A DNA stretch of 64,000 nucleotides from NCBI RefSeq assembly GCF_003693445.1, contig NZ_RFAR01000046.1, positions 28,800 to 92,799 of the forward strand, written 5' to 3'. A model generated the notes under the pieces. It searched no databases and was not told where the DNA came from. It was given only the letters and a program-made list of their open reading frames with translations. Shown piece by piece: positions 1 through 9,216 of the stretch; positions within the stretch are counted from its first letter, which is position 1; every line of letters starts with the position of its first letter. Origin of the DNA: Aquitalea palustris (GTDB lineage Bacteria; Pseudomonadota; Gammaproteobacteria; Burkholderiales; Chromobacteriaceae). Position numbers and translations under genes: made by a program.

Positions 1-246
1 CCGTACGTCCACGCCTTGCTGGCGCAGCTTGTCCACTTCCTCTGGCAAGGCGCCCAGCGAAGGGCTGGAACGGGTATCCACGCTAATGGCGATCTGCTCG
101 TAGCCGTAGTCGGCATACAGCGACATGGCCTCATGCAGCATGGTGGCCGGCAGATTGTCCACGCAGTAATAGCCGGAGTCTTCCAGCGCGCGCAGGGCGA
201 TGGATTTGCCGGAGCCGGACAGGCCGCTAATCAATATCAGGCGCAT
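1..246 (-). CDS. rapZ: RNase adapter protein RapZ, N-terminal part (cut by window edge)
   Basis: First 82 codons of the RapZ/YvcJ P-loop family; the rest lies left of base 1. Residues 8-15 hold a Walker A motif (GLSGSGKS), followed by the family-typical VDNLP. In enterobacteria RapZ steers the GlmZ small RNA to RNase E and so controls glucosamine-6-phosphate synthase; elsewhere it is a nucleotide-binding protein of less clear role. The start overlaps the last 20 bases of hprK, so the two are probably co-translated at the end of the rpoN/PTS-Ntr gene string, its usual place in proteobacteria. Confidence 0.93.
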   Translation of the reverse strand, partial: MRLILISGLSGSGKSIALRALEDSGYYCVDNLPATMLHEAMSLYADYGYEQIAISVDTRSSPSLGALPEEVDKLRQQGVDVR

Positions 247-1183
247 TTTCCTGATCTCTGAGGAAGTTGGTATGGCGTTCGATGAATTCGCGGGTGCTGT
301 CGATGCCACGCAGTTGCAGGATGTAATTGCGTACTGCCGCTTCCACCAGCACGGCCAGGTTGCGGCCTGCCGCCACCGGCAGTACTACCTTGCGTACGGT
401 CACCCCCAGAATATCCTGGGTTTCCGACTGGATATTCAGTCTATCCAGCGCCTGCATGGCCTGGTCGTTGGCCTTGACCAGATGGATGATCAGTTTGAGC
501 ACCTTTTTCGGCCGGACGGCGGTTTCACCGAAAATGGTACGGATATTCAGAATGCCCAGGCCACGCACTTCCAGAAAGTCGCGCAGCAGCGGCGGGCAAC
601 GGCCTTCCAGCGTTTCCGGGCCGATGCGGTAGAGTTCAACTGCATCGTCAGCCACCATGCCGTGACCGCGCGAAATCAGTTCCAGCGCCAGTTCGCTCTT
701 GCCCATGGCCGAGTCGCCCATGATCAGCACGCCGATTTCCAGCACATCGAGAAAAACGCCATGCAGCACCGTTGAAACCGCCAGCGCGCGCGCCAGATAG
801 ATGCGCAGCACATCCATCAGGTAGGGGCTTTCCAGCGGTGTGCTCATCAGCGGCACATTATGGGTGTGGCAGTAGTCGCGCAGCAGCTTGGGCACCTGCT
901 GGCCATTGGCCACCATCACCACCGACATGGTCTTGTGGAACAGCTGGTCCAGCGCGGTTTTGGCGGCGGACTGTTCCAGCCGGTTCAGGTAGTCGACTTC
1001 GGCCAGCCCCAATACCTGTACTCGGTTGGGGTGGATGAAGTTGAGGTGACCAACCAGGGCCAGCGTGGGGCGTTGCTCGTCATTGCCGATGGGGCTGTCG
1101 GCACCACCGGTGCCGGCCACCCAGGTCAGATTGAGCTTTTGCTGATTGTCCTGATACAGCCGGCGCACGGTGATGCTAGGCAT
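227..1183 (-). CDS. hprK: HPr kinase/phosphorylase
   Basis: 318 aa, full length. The P-loop GDSAMGKS is at residues 156-163 and the HPrK signature [11 protein letters not shown] at 204-214. The family phosphorylates and dephosphorylates a serine of HPr-type phosphocarriers using ATP or pyrophosphate. In betaproteobacteria without a full sugar PTS it is thought to act on the regulatory PTS. It overlaps ptsN by 8 bases upstream and rapZ by 20 bases downstream, so translation is probably coupled along the string. Confidence 0.95.
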   Translation of the reverse strand: MPSITVRRLYQDNQQKLNLTWVAGTGGADSPIGNDEQRPTLALVGHLNFIHPNRVQVLGLAEVDYLNRLEQSAAKTALDQLFHKTMSVVMVANGQQVPKLLRDYCHTHNVPLMSTPLESPYLMDVLRIYLARALAVSTVLHGVFLDVLEIGVLIMGDSAMGKSELALELISRGHGMVADDAVELYRIGPETLEGRCPPLLRDFLEVRGLGILNIRTIFGETAVRPKKVLKLIIHLVKANDQAMQALDRLNIQSETQDILGVTVRKVVLPVAAGRNLAVLVEAAVRNYILQLRGIDSTREFIERHTNFLRDQENAPDID

Positions 1184-1640
1184 TATTGGTATTCCATGCA
1201 GTGAGCAACTGGTAGAGCTCGGCGCGGTTGGTGGCGGTCAGCAATTGTTCACGCAGCTGTTTGCTGGAGAAGAGCTGGGCCAGTTCCGACAGCACTTGCA
1301 GATGCAGGTCGGTGGCTTGTTCCGGGACCAGCAGCACAAACAGGCTTTGTACCGGCTTGCCATCTGGCGCATCGAAGGGGATGGGGTTCTTCAGCCGGAT
1401 AAAAATGCCGGCGGCTTCCTTCAGGCCACGGGCACGGCCATGCGGAATGGCGACTCCCTGGCCCAGTCCGGTGGAGCCAAGCTTTTCCCGGGCAAACAGG
1501 CAGTCGAAAATTTCACTGCGCGCAATGCCGTGGGTGTTTTCGATAAGGAGGCCCACCTGCTCGAAGACGCGCTTCTTGCTGGCGACATCCAGGTCCGGGA
1601 GGATGTGATCCTGTGTCAGGATTTTGCCGATCAGGCTCAT
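1176..1640 (-). CDS. ptsN: PTS IIA-Ntr nitrogen-regulatory protein
   Basis: 154 aa, the usual EIIA-Ntr length. The phosphorylated histidine is H67 in the motif [12 protein letters not shown]-Ntr accepts phosphate from NPr/HPr and regulates potassium transport, sigma-54-linked nitrogen metabolism and stress responses through protein contacts; it does not transport sugar. It lies 122 bases after hpf, with a clear terminator between them, so it may have its own promoter in 1,641-1,715 or depend on read-through. Confidence 0.95.
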   Translation of the reverse strand: MSLIGKILTQDHILPDLDVASKKRVFEQVGLLIENTHGIARSEIFDCLFAREKLGSTGLGQGVAIPHGRARGLKEAAGIFIRLKNPIPFDAPDGKPVQSLFVLLVPEQATDLHLQVLSELAQLFSSKQLREQLLTATNRAELYQLLTAWNTNNA

Positions 1641-1715
1641 AGGAGTGTGTGCACGCGGCTACAAAAACTGGCCAATTCTACGTTGCCTTCATCAAAATGA
1701 AAAAGGCTCGCTGCA

Positions 1716-1744
1716 AATAAAAACGGGAACCCGCTGGGTTCCCG
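1716..1744 (-). terminator. Rho-independent terminator after hpf
   Basis: A perfect 9-bp stem (CGGGAACCC / GGGTTCCCG, three-base loop) is followed on the minus strand by a U-rich run (complement of AAATAAAAA). It lies 18 bases after the hpf stop and separates hpf from ptsN. Confidence 0.85.
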
Positions 1745-1761
1745 CATCGTCGGTCAGGTGA

Positions 1762-2085
1762 TTACAGGGTGGCTTCCGGTTGAACCTGCGGAGTCACGCG
1801 GTGTTCGCTCTGTTTTTCCTTGTGCTTGAGTACCTGTCGATCCAGCTTGTCCATCAGCGAGTCGATGGCAGCGTACATGTCGGAGTCGGTGGCTTCTACG
1901 TGGATGTCCTTGCCGGAGAGGTGAACGTTGACTTCCGCCTTTTGCACCAGCTTGTCTACCGACAGGGTGACAGTAACGTCGATGACGTGATCGACATGGC
2001 GGGTGACACGTTCCAGCTTGCTTTCCAGGAATTCGCGGAGGGCCGGGGTTACTTCGAGGTGGAGACCGGTTACTTTGAGGTTCAT
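1762..2085 (-). CDS. hpf: Ribosome hibernation promoting factor (short form)
   Basis: 107 aa, matching the short HPF/YfiA family (Ribosomal_S30AE domain over residues 1-100), with no C-terminal dimerisation domain of the long form. HPF binds the 30S decoding region and, with RMF-like partners, forms inactive 100S ribosomes in stationary phase. It sits directly downstream of rpoN, the conserved arrangement in proteobacteria (the old orf95). The ATG at 2,085 is preceded on the minus strand by AGAAGGAGT, a strong ribosome-binding site. Confidence 0.95.
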   Translation of the reverse strand: MNLKVTGLHLEVTPALREFLESKLERVTRHVDHVIDVTVTLSVDKLVQKAEVNVHLSGKDIHVEATDSDMYAAIDSLMDKLDRQVLKHKEKQSEHRVTPQVQPEATL

Positions 2086-2154
2086 ACCCTAACTCCTTCT
2101 TGTGTTGACTGCCCGGTCGGGTCGGCCGGGCGAGCGGATATTCTTCAAGGCGCC

Positions 2155-3585
2155 CTACAGTGCCTTGCGCAGGTTGACCGGTGGAATCTGCATAGCTTCA
2201 CGATACTTCGCAACGGTACGTCTTGCAACCTGCATGCCCTGTTTACCCAATTCGTCGGCAATGGCGCTGTCGGAAAGTGGCTTGGCCGTATTTTCGCCGT
2301 CTATCATGCGGCGGATATGGGCCTTGATGGCAGTGGCCGAGCATTCGCCGCCACTGTCGGTTTCCAGGGAACTGCCGAAGAAATATTTCAGCTCGAACAA
2401 GCCACGCGGGCAGAGCAGGTATTTCTGGGTGGTCACCCGGGAAACGGTTGATTCATGCAGCCCCAGCTCGTCTGCGATATCGCGCAGGATGAGCGGACGC
2501 ATGGCCACTTCTCCGTGTTCAAAGAACGCTTGCTGCCTTTCGACTATAGCTTCTGACACTTTCAGGATAGTGTCAAATCGTTGCTGGATGTTTTTTACCA
2601 GCCATTTTGCTTCCTGCAGGCGGCCGGAAAGTTCGCCTGCACCAGCGCGATTTTCCGACAGCATCTGGGCATACAGCTGGTTGACCCGCAGTCGCGGCAC
2701 GGCACCGTTATTGAGTTCGGCTACCCAGCGGCCACGACGTTTGCGCACGGTAACATCGGGAATGACGTAGTGCACGTCTTCGCCGCCGAAACCGGCTGCC
2801 GGATGAGGGGTCAGCCGGGCGATCAGTTGCTGGGCCTGGCGGATGGCATCGTCGTCTACACCGAGTAGGCGTTTGAGCCGGGTATAGTCGCGATTGCCCA
2901 GCAAACTCAAGTGTTCTGCCACGATCTTGCGCGCCAGCGCATGGCCGTTCTCCTGCGGTGGCAGACGGTCCAGTTGCAGGCAGAGCGATTCGGCCAGCGA
3001 GCGCGCAGCGATGCCGGCGGGGTCGAATTGCTGCAACAGGCGCAGGCCGACCATCAGTTCGTCGGTTTCCAGCTCCAGCTCCAGCGGCAAATGGCTGGCC
3101 AGTTCTTCCAGATCGATGCTGAGGAAGCCGTTGTCGTCCAGTTCTTCGATCAGCAATTGCACGATGGCCTGATCGCGGGTGGGGAGCGTCAATTCGCCCA
3201 GCTGGGCCAGCAGGTGCTCGCGCAGGCTGACCGGGCAGGGGACGTTGAGCATGGGGTCGAACTCGTCGTCGCCGTCGTTGCGGCGGCTGCCGCTGCCCCA
3301 GTCTGTGAGTTCACCGCTGCTGTCGTCACGCTGGTTGCTGTCGCTGTCCGTGCTGTCAGAGGAGGGTGTGCTGTCTTCTGCCGTCGCTGGGGTGTCGCTG
3401 CTGCTGGTGCTGCTTTCTTGTGTCGGGGTGTCGTCGCCACGTTCCAGCATGGGGTTGTCCAGCAGGAAGCGCTCGACTTCGGTTTGCAGGTCGAGCGTGG
3501 ACAGCTGCAGCAGCTTGATCGACTGCTGCAGTTGCGGCGTAAGCGTGAGTTGCTGCGAGACCCTGAGCTGTAGTGACTGTTTCAT
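2155..3585 (-). CDS. rpoN: RNA polymerase sigma-54 factor
   Basis: 476 aa. The Gln/Leu-rich activator-interacting region I covers residues 1-50 (starts MKQSLQLR), an acidic Ser/Thr/Asp-rich region II follows at about 55-115, then the core-binding and HTH domains. The RpoN box ARRTVAKYRE is at about 454-463 and reads -24 promoter elements. Sigma-54 holoenzyme needs an AAA+ activator to open DNA, which matters here because the accessory island at 17.5-24.5 kb carries both a -24/-12 promoter and such an activator. The gene follows lptB by 3 bases. Confidence 0.97.
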   Translation of the reverse strand: MKQSLQLRVSQQLTLTPQLQQSIKLLQLSTLDLQTEVERFLLDNPMLERGDDTPTQESSTSSSDTPATAEDSTPSSDSTDSDSNQRDDSSGELTDWGSGSRRNDGDDEFDPMLNVPCPVSLREHLLAQLGELTLPTRDQAIVQLLIEELDDNGFLSIDLEELASHLPLELELETDELMVGLRLLQQFDPAGIAARSLAESLCLQLDRLPPQENGHALARKIVAEHLSLLGNRDYTRLKRLLGVDDDAIRQAQQLIARLTPHPAAGFGGEDVHYVIPDVTVRKRRGRWVAELNNGAVPRLRVNQLYAQMLSENRAGAGELSGRLQEAKWLVKNIQQRFDTILKVSEAIVERQQAFFEHGEVAMRPLILRDIADELGLHESTVSRVTTQKYLLCPRGLFELKYFFGSSLETDSGGECSATAIKAHIRRMIDGENTAKPLSDSAIADELGKQGMQVARRTVAKYREAMQIPPVNLRKAL

Positions 3586-3588
3586 GGC

Positions 3589-4320
3589 TTACAGGTGGAA
3601 GTGTTCGCCAAGGTAGACCTGGCGCACTTTCTCGTTGTTGACCAGTTCTTCCGGTTCGCCGGAGGCCAGTACCGAGCCGTCGCTGATGATGTAGGCGCGG
3701 TCGCAGATGCGCAGGGTTTCCCGTACGTTGTGGTCGGTAATCAGTACGCCGATGCCACGTTGTTGCAGGAAGGTGATGATTTTCTGGATGTCGATCACGG
3801 CAATCGGGTCGACGCCGGCAAAAGGCTCGTCCAGCAGGATGAAGCGTGGGCGGGTGGCCAGTACGCGGGCGATTTCCACCCGGCGTCTTTCACCGCCGGA
3901 CAGCGACAGGGCATTGCTTTCGCGCAGGTGGGCGATATTGAGGTCGTCCAGCAGCAGGCTGAGTTCCTTCTCCAGCTTGTCACCTTTGTAGCCGGCGATT
4001 TCCAGTACGGCGGTGATGTTTTCCTCCACCGTCATCTTGCGGAAAATCGAGGCTTCCTGCGGCAGGTAGCCCAGGCCAAGGCGGGCGCGCTGGTGGATGG
4101 GCAGGTGGGTGATGCTGTTGCCATCCAGGGTGATTTCGCCTTCATCGGCGCCGATCAGGCCGACAATCATGTAAAAGCTGGTGGTTTTGCCGGCGCCGTT
4201 GGGGCCGAGCAGGCCGACTACTTCGCCGCTCTGGATCTGCAGGGCGACATCCTTGACGACGGTACGTTTCTTGAAGCGCTTTTTAAGCCGCTCCACTTTC
4301 AGAATGCTGGGGCCGCTCAT
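3589..4320 (-). CDS. lptB: LPS export ABC transporter ATPase LptB
   Basis: 243 aa ABC ATPase with Walker A GPNGAGKT (about 39-46), signature LSGGERRR and Walker [12 protein letters not shown]. LptB dimers power LptFG extraction of lipopolysaccharide from the inner membrane into the LptC-LptA bridge. The start overlaps the end of lptA by 4 bases (ATGA), so the two are translationally coupled. Confidence 0.96.
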   Translation of the reverse strand: MSGPSILKVERLKKRFKKRTVVKDVALQIQSGEVVGLLGPNGAGKTTSFYMIVGLIGADEGEITLDGNSITHLPIHQRARLGLGYLPQEASIFRKMTVEENITAVLEIAGYKGDKLEKELSLLLDDLNIAHLRESNALSLSGGERRRVEIARVLATRPRFILLDEPFAGVDPIAVIDIQKIITFLQQRGIGVLITDHNVRETLRICDRAYIISDGSVLASGEPEELVNNEKVRQVYLGEHFHL

Positions 4321-4874
4321 GGTGCGTTTCCGTCGGGTTTCTTGGCGGCAGGGGCGGTGGTGTCCCTGGGCTTGGGCTGAATGATGGCGGTGACGCGGCC
4401 ACCATTGCTGCTGGCGCCGCTGCTGACTTCATACAGCTCGGTTTCGGTGTTGTAGGTGATCACGTTGCCGATGACCAGGTCGCTGCCGCGTTTGACGCGG
4501 GCATTGCCGGTGAGTACGGCGACATGGGTGACGGTGTTGTAGTCCAGCTGGTTGGCCTGGCCTTCAATCCAGTCGTTTTTTCCATCCATTTTCTGGCGGA
4601 ACATCACCTGGCGGCCGGTGGCCTGCATGGTCTGGTTACCCTGCTTGTCCTGGGTGACGGTGGCGCGGTCGGCGTTCAGTTTCAGTGTGCCCTGCACGAT
4701 GATCACATTGCCCTGCCAGACGGTCACGCCTTTGAGCTGATCCAGGTTGCCGCGATCGGCACTGATTTCAATGGGTTTGTCGCGGTCGGCCTTTTCTGCG
4801 TGTGCACTGTGGCCGACGCACAGCGAAAGCGCCAGCAAGGCCAGGCGGGCGTAGCTGCGGCATTTATTTTTCAT
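4317..4874 (-). CDS. lptA: LPS transport periplasmic protein LptA
   Basis: 185 aa from the ATG at 4,874. This start is preferred because the protein then opens with a Sec signal ([16 protein letters not shown], cleavage near AHA/E), while the upstream in-frame ATG at 4,925 would bury it. The OstA/LptA beta-jellyroll domain follows ([10 protein letters not shown] is typical). LptA oligomers bridge LptC and LptD across the periplasm. The start lies 11 bases inside the end of lptC. Confidence 0.93.
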   Translation of the reverse strand: MKNKCRSYARLALLALSLCVGHSAHAEKADRDKPIEISADRGNLDQLKGVTVWQGNVIIVQGTLKLNADRATVTQDKQGNQTMQATGRQVMFRQKMDGKNDWIEGQANQLDYNTVTHVAVLTGNARVKRGSDLVIGNVITYNTETELYEVSSGASSNGGRVTAIIQPKPRDTTAPAAKKPDGNAP

Positions 4875-5424
4875 AAGTGACCTTTGCATTGGACAGCAGC
4901 TGCAATTGGCCGGTCTGCTGTTCATAGATGAAGCCGACGGCGCTGCCGCTCGACTTGCCGTGATAGAAGTGGGTCAGCGTGGCGGCCTGCGCGATGTGGC
5001 GCACGGTATCGATACGCATATTGCTGCTGACCACGCGGGTTTCCGGCTGAGTGGCGCTGGCCGGCTGGATCAGCGTGACTTTCTTGTCAAACAGCGCCTG
5101 TCTGGTTTTGCTGTTATAGCGCCCGCTGTCGCCAATGGCATGGTAGGCCAGTACACCGTTCTTGTAGCTTTGCAGGTCGGGTGTTTCAAAATAGGACTCG
5201 GTGCGGTCGGGGTACTGCCACATGCGGCTGGCGATCATTTTTTCCTGCAGCATGCCCTTGGGGTCGTAGCGGGTGGCGACGACGCCATCCACCACGACTT
5301 CCGGCTTGTTGGGGTCGAGTTCGCGCTTGCTGGGCTCCCAGCGCGATACCGTATCCAGCCAGACTGTCAGCAGACCGGTGATGAGGACCAGCAGGATGGG
5401 AAACAGCCGGTGCGAACGGATCAT
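4864..5424 (-). CDS. lptC: LPS export protein LptC
   Basis: 186 aa with one N-terminal membrane anchor (residues 6-24) followed by a periplasmic OstA-like domain, the standard LptC layout. It receives LPS from LptBFG and passes it to LptA. Overlaps kdsC by 4 bases (ATGA) and lptA by 11 bases. Confidence 0.93.
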   Translation of the reverse strand: MIRSHRLFPILLVLITGLLTVWLDTVSRWEPSKRELDPNKPEVVVDGVVATRYDPKGMLQEKMIASRMWQYPDRTESYFETPDLQSYKNGVLAYHAIGDSGRYNSKTRQALFDKKVTLIQPASATQPETRVVSSNMRIDTVRHIAQAATLTHFYHGKSSGSAVGFIYEQQTGQLQLLSNAKVTYEK

Positions 5425-5945
5425 GCCAGATACCTGGCCAGAATGGCGTCGAAATTGCCCTGCGCCTGCATGATGAGCTCGGCCAGTTCGCGCACCGCCC
5501 CCTGGCCGCCGGGAAAGCCGGTGACGTAATGGGCGTGCTGGCGTACCAGGGTGGGGGCAGCCGGTACGGCGACGGCCAGCCCGACACGGCGCAGCACGGG
5601 CAGGTCGATCAGGTCGTCACCGATGAAGGCGCATTGCTCCGCCGTGACGCCAGCCTGCTCCAGCAATTGGGCCAGTGCTTCCTGCTTGTTGTGGATGCCG
5701 CCAAAGTAGAAATCGATACCCAGGGCCTGGGCGCGATGTTCCACGCAACGATCGGCGCGGCCGGAGATGATGGCCAGCCGCACTCCGGTGGACTGCAGCA
5801 GCTTGAGGCCCAGACCGTCCTGCACGTAGAAGGATTTGCTTTCTTCGCCCTGGGCGTTGTAGTAGATGCGGCCGTCGGTGAGGACGCCGTCCACATCCAT
5901 GATCAGCAGCTTGATCTTGCGGGCTTGTTCGGTGATGGCTTGCAT
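5421..5945 (-). CDS. kdsC: 3-deoxy-D-manno-octulosonate 8-phosphate phosphatase
   Basis: 174 aa from the ATG at 5,945, the typical KdsC length. The HAD motif I DVDGVLTDG is at about residues 16-24, motif II ISGR follows, and the later GDDLIDLP is motif III/IV. It removes phosphate from Kdo-8-P to give Kdo for lipid A core synthesis. An in-frame ATG at 6,038 lies inside kdsD and would add 31 residues absent from the family. Confidence 0.95.
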   Translation of the reverse strand: MQAITEQARKIKLLIMDVDGVLTDGRIYYNAQGEESKSFYVQDGLGLKLLQSTGVRLAIISGRADRCVEHRAQALGIDFYFGGIHNKQEALAQLLEQAGVTAEQCAFIGDDLIDLPVLRRVGLAVAVPAAPTLVRQHAHYVTGFPGGQGAVRELAELIMQAQGNFDAILARYLA

Positions 5946-5973
5946 GGGTTTCCTTGTTGGCGCGCTAGCCGGG

Positions 5974-6954
5974 CTAGACCACGCCGGCCTTGAGCAGGTC
6001 GTGCATGTGGATGGCGCCGGCCAGTTTGCCGTCGGCATCCACTACCAGCAGGCTGGTAATGCGCCGCTGCTCCATCAGGTGAACCGCCTCGGTGGCCAGC
6101 TTGCTGTGCAGGATGGTTTGCGGGGCGGGGCTCATCACCTGGTCGATGTTCAGGTCGTAGATATTGCCGGAGTGCTCCAGCGTGCGGCGCAGGTCACCAT
6201 CGGTATAGATGCCGCAGATGACATTGTCTGCGCTGGCGATGGCTACCATGCCCAGTCGCTTGTGCGACATTTCCAGCAGGGCGTCTTTCAGCGCGGTGCC
6301 GGGCGTGACGCGCGGCAGCTCTTCGCCGCTGTGCATCAGGTCCTTGACGTGTACCAGCAGGCGACGGCCCAGGCTGCCGCCGGGATGAGACAGGGCGAAG
6401 TCTTCCGGGCCGAACTGGCGTGCGTCCAGCAGGGTAACGGCCAGAGCATCTCCCAGTGCCATCTGCACCGTGGTGCTGGTGGTGGGGGCCAGGCCTAGCG
6501 GGCAGGCTTCCTTTTCTACCTGGGTGTCCAGCAGGATGTCGGCTTCCCGTCCCAGCGAGGAGGCCGGATTGCCGGTCATGGCGATCAGCACCAGGCCCTT
6601 GCGCTTGAGTGCGGGCAGCAGGGCGACTACTTCGCCGGATTCCCCGGAGTTGGACAGGGCGATGACCACGTCCTGTGCGGTAATCATGCCCAGATCGCCG
6701 TGGGCGGCTTCGGCCGGATGGACGAAGAAGGCCGGGCTGCCGGTGCTGGCCAGGGTGGCGGCAATCTTGCGGCCGACGTGGCCGGACTTGCCCATGCCCG
6801 TGACAACAATGCGGCCGGTGCAGGCCAGAATGGCCTCGACCGCGCGCAGAAAGTCACCATTCAGGCGACGGGACAGGGCCAGAATTGCGTCCGCCTCGGT
6901 TTGCAGCACTTCGCGTGCCAAATCGAGCCGGGACCTTGCTTGAGCTTTTTCCAT
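5974..6954 (-). CDS. kdsD: Arabinose-5-phosphate isomerase KdsD
   Basis: 326 aa from the ATG at 6,954, matching the family length. An N-terminal SIS domain (GMGKSGHVGRKIAATLASTG) is followed by two CBS repeats from about residue 200. It converts ribulose-5-phosphate to arabinose-5-phosphate, the first step of Kdo synthesis. First gene of the operon running to rapZ, and divergent from the KefB-type antiporter. The in-frame ATG at 7,005 is less likely on length. Confidence 0.95.
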   Translation of the reverse strand: MEKAQARSRLDLAREVLQTEADAILALSRRLNGDFLRAVEAILACTGRIVVTGMGKSGHVGRKIAATLASTGSPAFFVHPAEAAHGDLGMITAQDVVIALSNSGESGEVVALLPALKRKGLVLIAMTGNPASSLGREADILLDTQVEKEACPLGLAPTTSTTVQMALGDALAVTLLDARQFGPEDFALSHPGGSLGRRLLVHVKDLMHSGEELPRVTPGTALKDALLEMSHKRLGMVAIASADNVICGIYTDGDLRRTLEHSGNIYDLNIDQVMSPAPQTILHSKLATEAVHLMEQRRITSLLVVDADGKLAGAIHMHDLLKAGVV

Positions 6955-7170
6955 GGGGGAAAGTATATCAAAGGTTATAATCGGCGGAGTCACAAGCTGG
7001 TGCATCTTTTGCTTGTCGGCTGATTAACAATCATTGCGCGCTACGGTTTTAGCCATTGTTCATGGCTGTTTCTGCGCGGGGTCGGGGGTAATTTCCAGTT
7101 TTGCGCCCGGCTGGCCTTGTCCGCATCATGCCTTTTTTCTCGTCCGGTTTTACAGGAGATTGTCGCACCA

Positions 7171-9138
7171 ATGCATTCGCTTGCTCCCATTGTGCTGGTT
7201 CTGCTGGCCGCCGTACTGTCCGTTACCCTGTGTCGCAGCTTGCGGGTGCCACCGATGCTGGGCTATCTGGTGGTGGGCTTTCTGGCCGGCCCCGGTGTGA
7301 CCAGCCTGATTCCGGATGGCGAGGAAACCCAGTTTCTTGGTGAGATCGGTATTGTCTTCATGATGTTTTCCATCGGGCTGGAGTTCTCCCTGCCCAAGCT
7401 GCGGGCGATGCGGCATCTGGTGTTTGGCCTGGGGCTGGCCCAGGTGCTGGCGACCATGCTGCTGATTGCGCTGGTGATGGGTTGGCTGTCCGGCTCGGCG
7501 CTGTCCGGCTTTGCCGTGGGGGGCGCGCTGGCGATGTCGTCCACCGCCATTGTCAGCAAGCTGTTGACCGAGCGGCTGGAGCTGAATCAGCAGCACGGCC
7601 AGCTGGCGATTGGCGTGCTGCTGTTTCAGGACATCGCGGTGGTGCCCTTGCTGATTCTGCTGCCGGCCTTTGCCGGGGGTAGTGAAACCTTGTGGATGGA
7701 TCTGGGACTGGCGGCGGTGAAAGTGGTGGTGGTGATGGCACTGCTGCTGTTCTTTGGCCAGCGCCTGGTGCGGCCGTGGTTTCATCTGGTGGCGCGTCAG
7801 CGTTCCGGCGAACTGTTCATGATCAATGTGCTGTTGATCACCCTGGGGGTGGCCTGGCTGACCGAGTTGTCCGGCCTGTCGCTGGCGCTGGGCGCTTTTG
7901 TTGCCGGCATGCTGATTTCCGAAACGGAATACCGCTATCAGGTGGAGGAGGACATCAAGCCCTTCCGCGATATTCTGTTGGGCTTTTTCTTTGTCACTGT
8001 CGGCATGCGCCTGCAGCTGTCGGTACTGTTTGACCGCTTTGGTGAAGTGGCGCTGATGCTGGGCCTGCTGCTGCTGGCCAAGCTGGGCATTGTCTTCGTG
8101 CTGGGGCGTTTGTTGCGCCATCAGCCCAATCATTCCATGCGTGCTGGCCTGGCGCTGGCGCAGGGCGGCGAGTTCGGCTTTGTGCTGCTGGCGCTTTCCG
8201 GCAACCTGGGCCTGATTGCCGAAAGCACCGAGCAGGCGGCCATTGCCGCCATCTTGCTGTCGATGCTGGTGGCGCCGTTCATGATCATGCATGGCGAGGC
8301 CATTACCCGCCGGCTGGTGAAGCAGGACTGGATGATGCAGGCCTTGAGCCTGCACCACCTGCTGGTGGAGAGCATGGGCAAGTCCGACCATGTGCTGATT
8401 TGCGGCTATGGCCGAAGCGGCCAGGCGCTGGCCCGTTTGCTGGAAACCGAGAGCATTCCCTTTTTCGCTCTGGACATGGACCCGGAGCGGGTGCGCGAGG
8501 CCGGTGAGGCCGGCGACCCGGTGGTGTTCGGCGATGCCGGCAAGAAGGAAGTGCTGGTGGCTGGTGGCCTGATGCGCGCCAAGGTGGTGGTGGTGACTTT
8601 TGCCGATACCCATGCCGCCTTGCGCATTTTGCATACGGTACAGGCTGCCCGGCCGGATTTGCCGGTGATCGTGCGTACCGTGGATGACAGTGATATCGAT
8701 TTGCTGCGCAAGGCCGGGGCCGACGAGGTGGTGGCCGAGGTGATGGAAGGCAGCCTGATGCTGGCTTCGCAGGCGTTGATGGTGCTGGGCGTACCGCTGA
8801 ATCGGGTGCTGCGGCGTATCCGTTCGGTGCGGGAAGAGCGTTACAACCTGTTTCGCGGTTTCTTCCGTGGTGCCAGCGACGATGCCGAAGGGCTGGACGA
8901 GGCGCTGGTGCCGCGTTTGCTCAGTATCCAGGCCTGCCCCGGCGCCCATGCCATCGGCCGGCCGCTGGGTGAGCTGCATCTGCAGCAGTTGGGCGTAGAG
9001 GTGAAGTCGGTGCGCCGCAACAGCATCCGCCGGCTGGACTTCGATGCTGATTTTGAAATCGATGCCAACGATGTACTGGTACTGCTGGGCACGCCGGAAC
9101 AGCTGGCGCTGGCTGAGGCGCGCATTCTGGAAGGCTGA
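7171..9138 (+). CDS. KefB-type monovalent cation:proton antiporter (CPA2) with RCK domain
   Basis: 655 aa from the ATG at 7,171, with an AGGAG ribosome-binding site 11-12 bases upstream. Residues 1-380 form a 12-helix Na/H exchanger-type domain. A TrkA-N/RCK_N Rossmann domain (VLICGYGRSGQALARLLE) starts near residue 410 and an RCK_C/TrkA-C domain lies near the end. This is the architecture of glutathione-gated or nucleotide-gated potassium efflux systems (KefB/KefC/YbaL group). There is no KefF/KefG ancillary gene next to it, so glutathione gating is not shown. An in-frame start at 7,117 would add 18 residues before the first helix and is unlikely. Confidence 0.9.
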   Translation: MHSLAPIVLVLLAAVLSVTLCRSLRVPPMLGYLVVGFLAGPGVTSLIPDGEETQFLGEIGIVFMMFSIGLEFSLPKLRAMRHLVFGLGLAQVLATMLLIALVMGWLSGSALSGFAVGGALAMSSTAIVSKLLTERLELNQQHGQLAIGVLLFQDIAVVPLLILLPAFAGGSETLWMDLGLAAVKVVVVMALLLFFGQRLVRPWFHLVARQRSGELFMINVLLITLGVAWLTELSGLSLALGAFVAGMLISETEYRYQVEEDIKPFRDILLGFFFVTVGMRLQLSVLFDRFGEVALMLGLLLLAKLGIVFVLGRLLRHQPNHSMRAGLALAQGGEFGFVLLALSGNLGLIAESTEQAAIAAILLSMLVAPFMIMHGEAITRRLVKQDWMMQALSLHHLLVESMGKSDHVLICGYGRSGQALARLLETESIPFFALDMDPERVREAGEAGDPVVFGDAGKKEVLVAGGLMRAKVVVVTFADTHAALRILHTVQAARPDLPVIVRTVDDSDIDLLRKAGADEVVAEVMEGSLMLASQALMVLGVPLNRVLRRIRSVREERYNLFRGFFRGASDDAEGLDEALVPRLLSIQACPGAHAIGRPLGELHLQQLGVEVKSVRRNSIRRLDFDADFEIDANDVLVLLGTPEQLALAEARILEG

Positions 9139-9165
9139 GCGGCTGCGTGTCCCTGCTGCAATGAA

Positions 9166-9192
9166 CAAGGCCGTGTCATCGACACGGCCTTG
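9166..9192. terminator. Stem-loop between convergent genes
   Basis: A perfect 12-bp inverted repeat (CAAGGCCGTGTC / GACACGGCCTTG, loop ATC) in the 78-bp gap between the convergent antiporter and AsmA genes. There is no proper U-run, so it may be a weak bidirectional terminator or an RNA-stabilising hairpin. Confidence 0.55.
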
Positions 9193-9216
9193 TGCTTGAC
9201 TGCACGGCTTGCGGGC

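Noticed and set aside
7150..9168. Long minus-strand open frame opposite the antiporter gene
   Set aside because: His/Gln-rich antisense shadow of the GC-rich KefB-type gene; no family resemblance. The same holds for minus-strand frames at 12,180-13,391 and 31,984-33,306.
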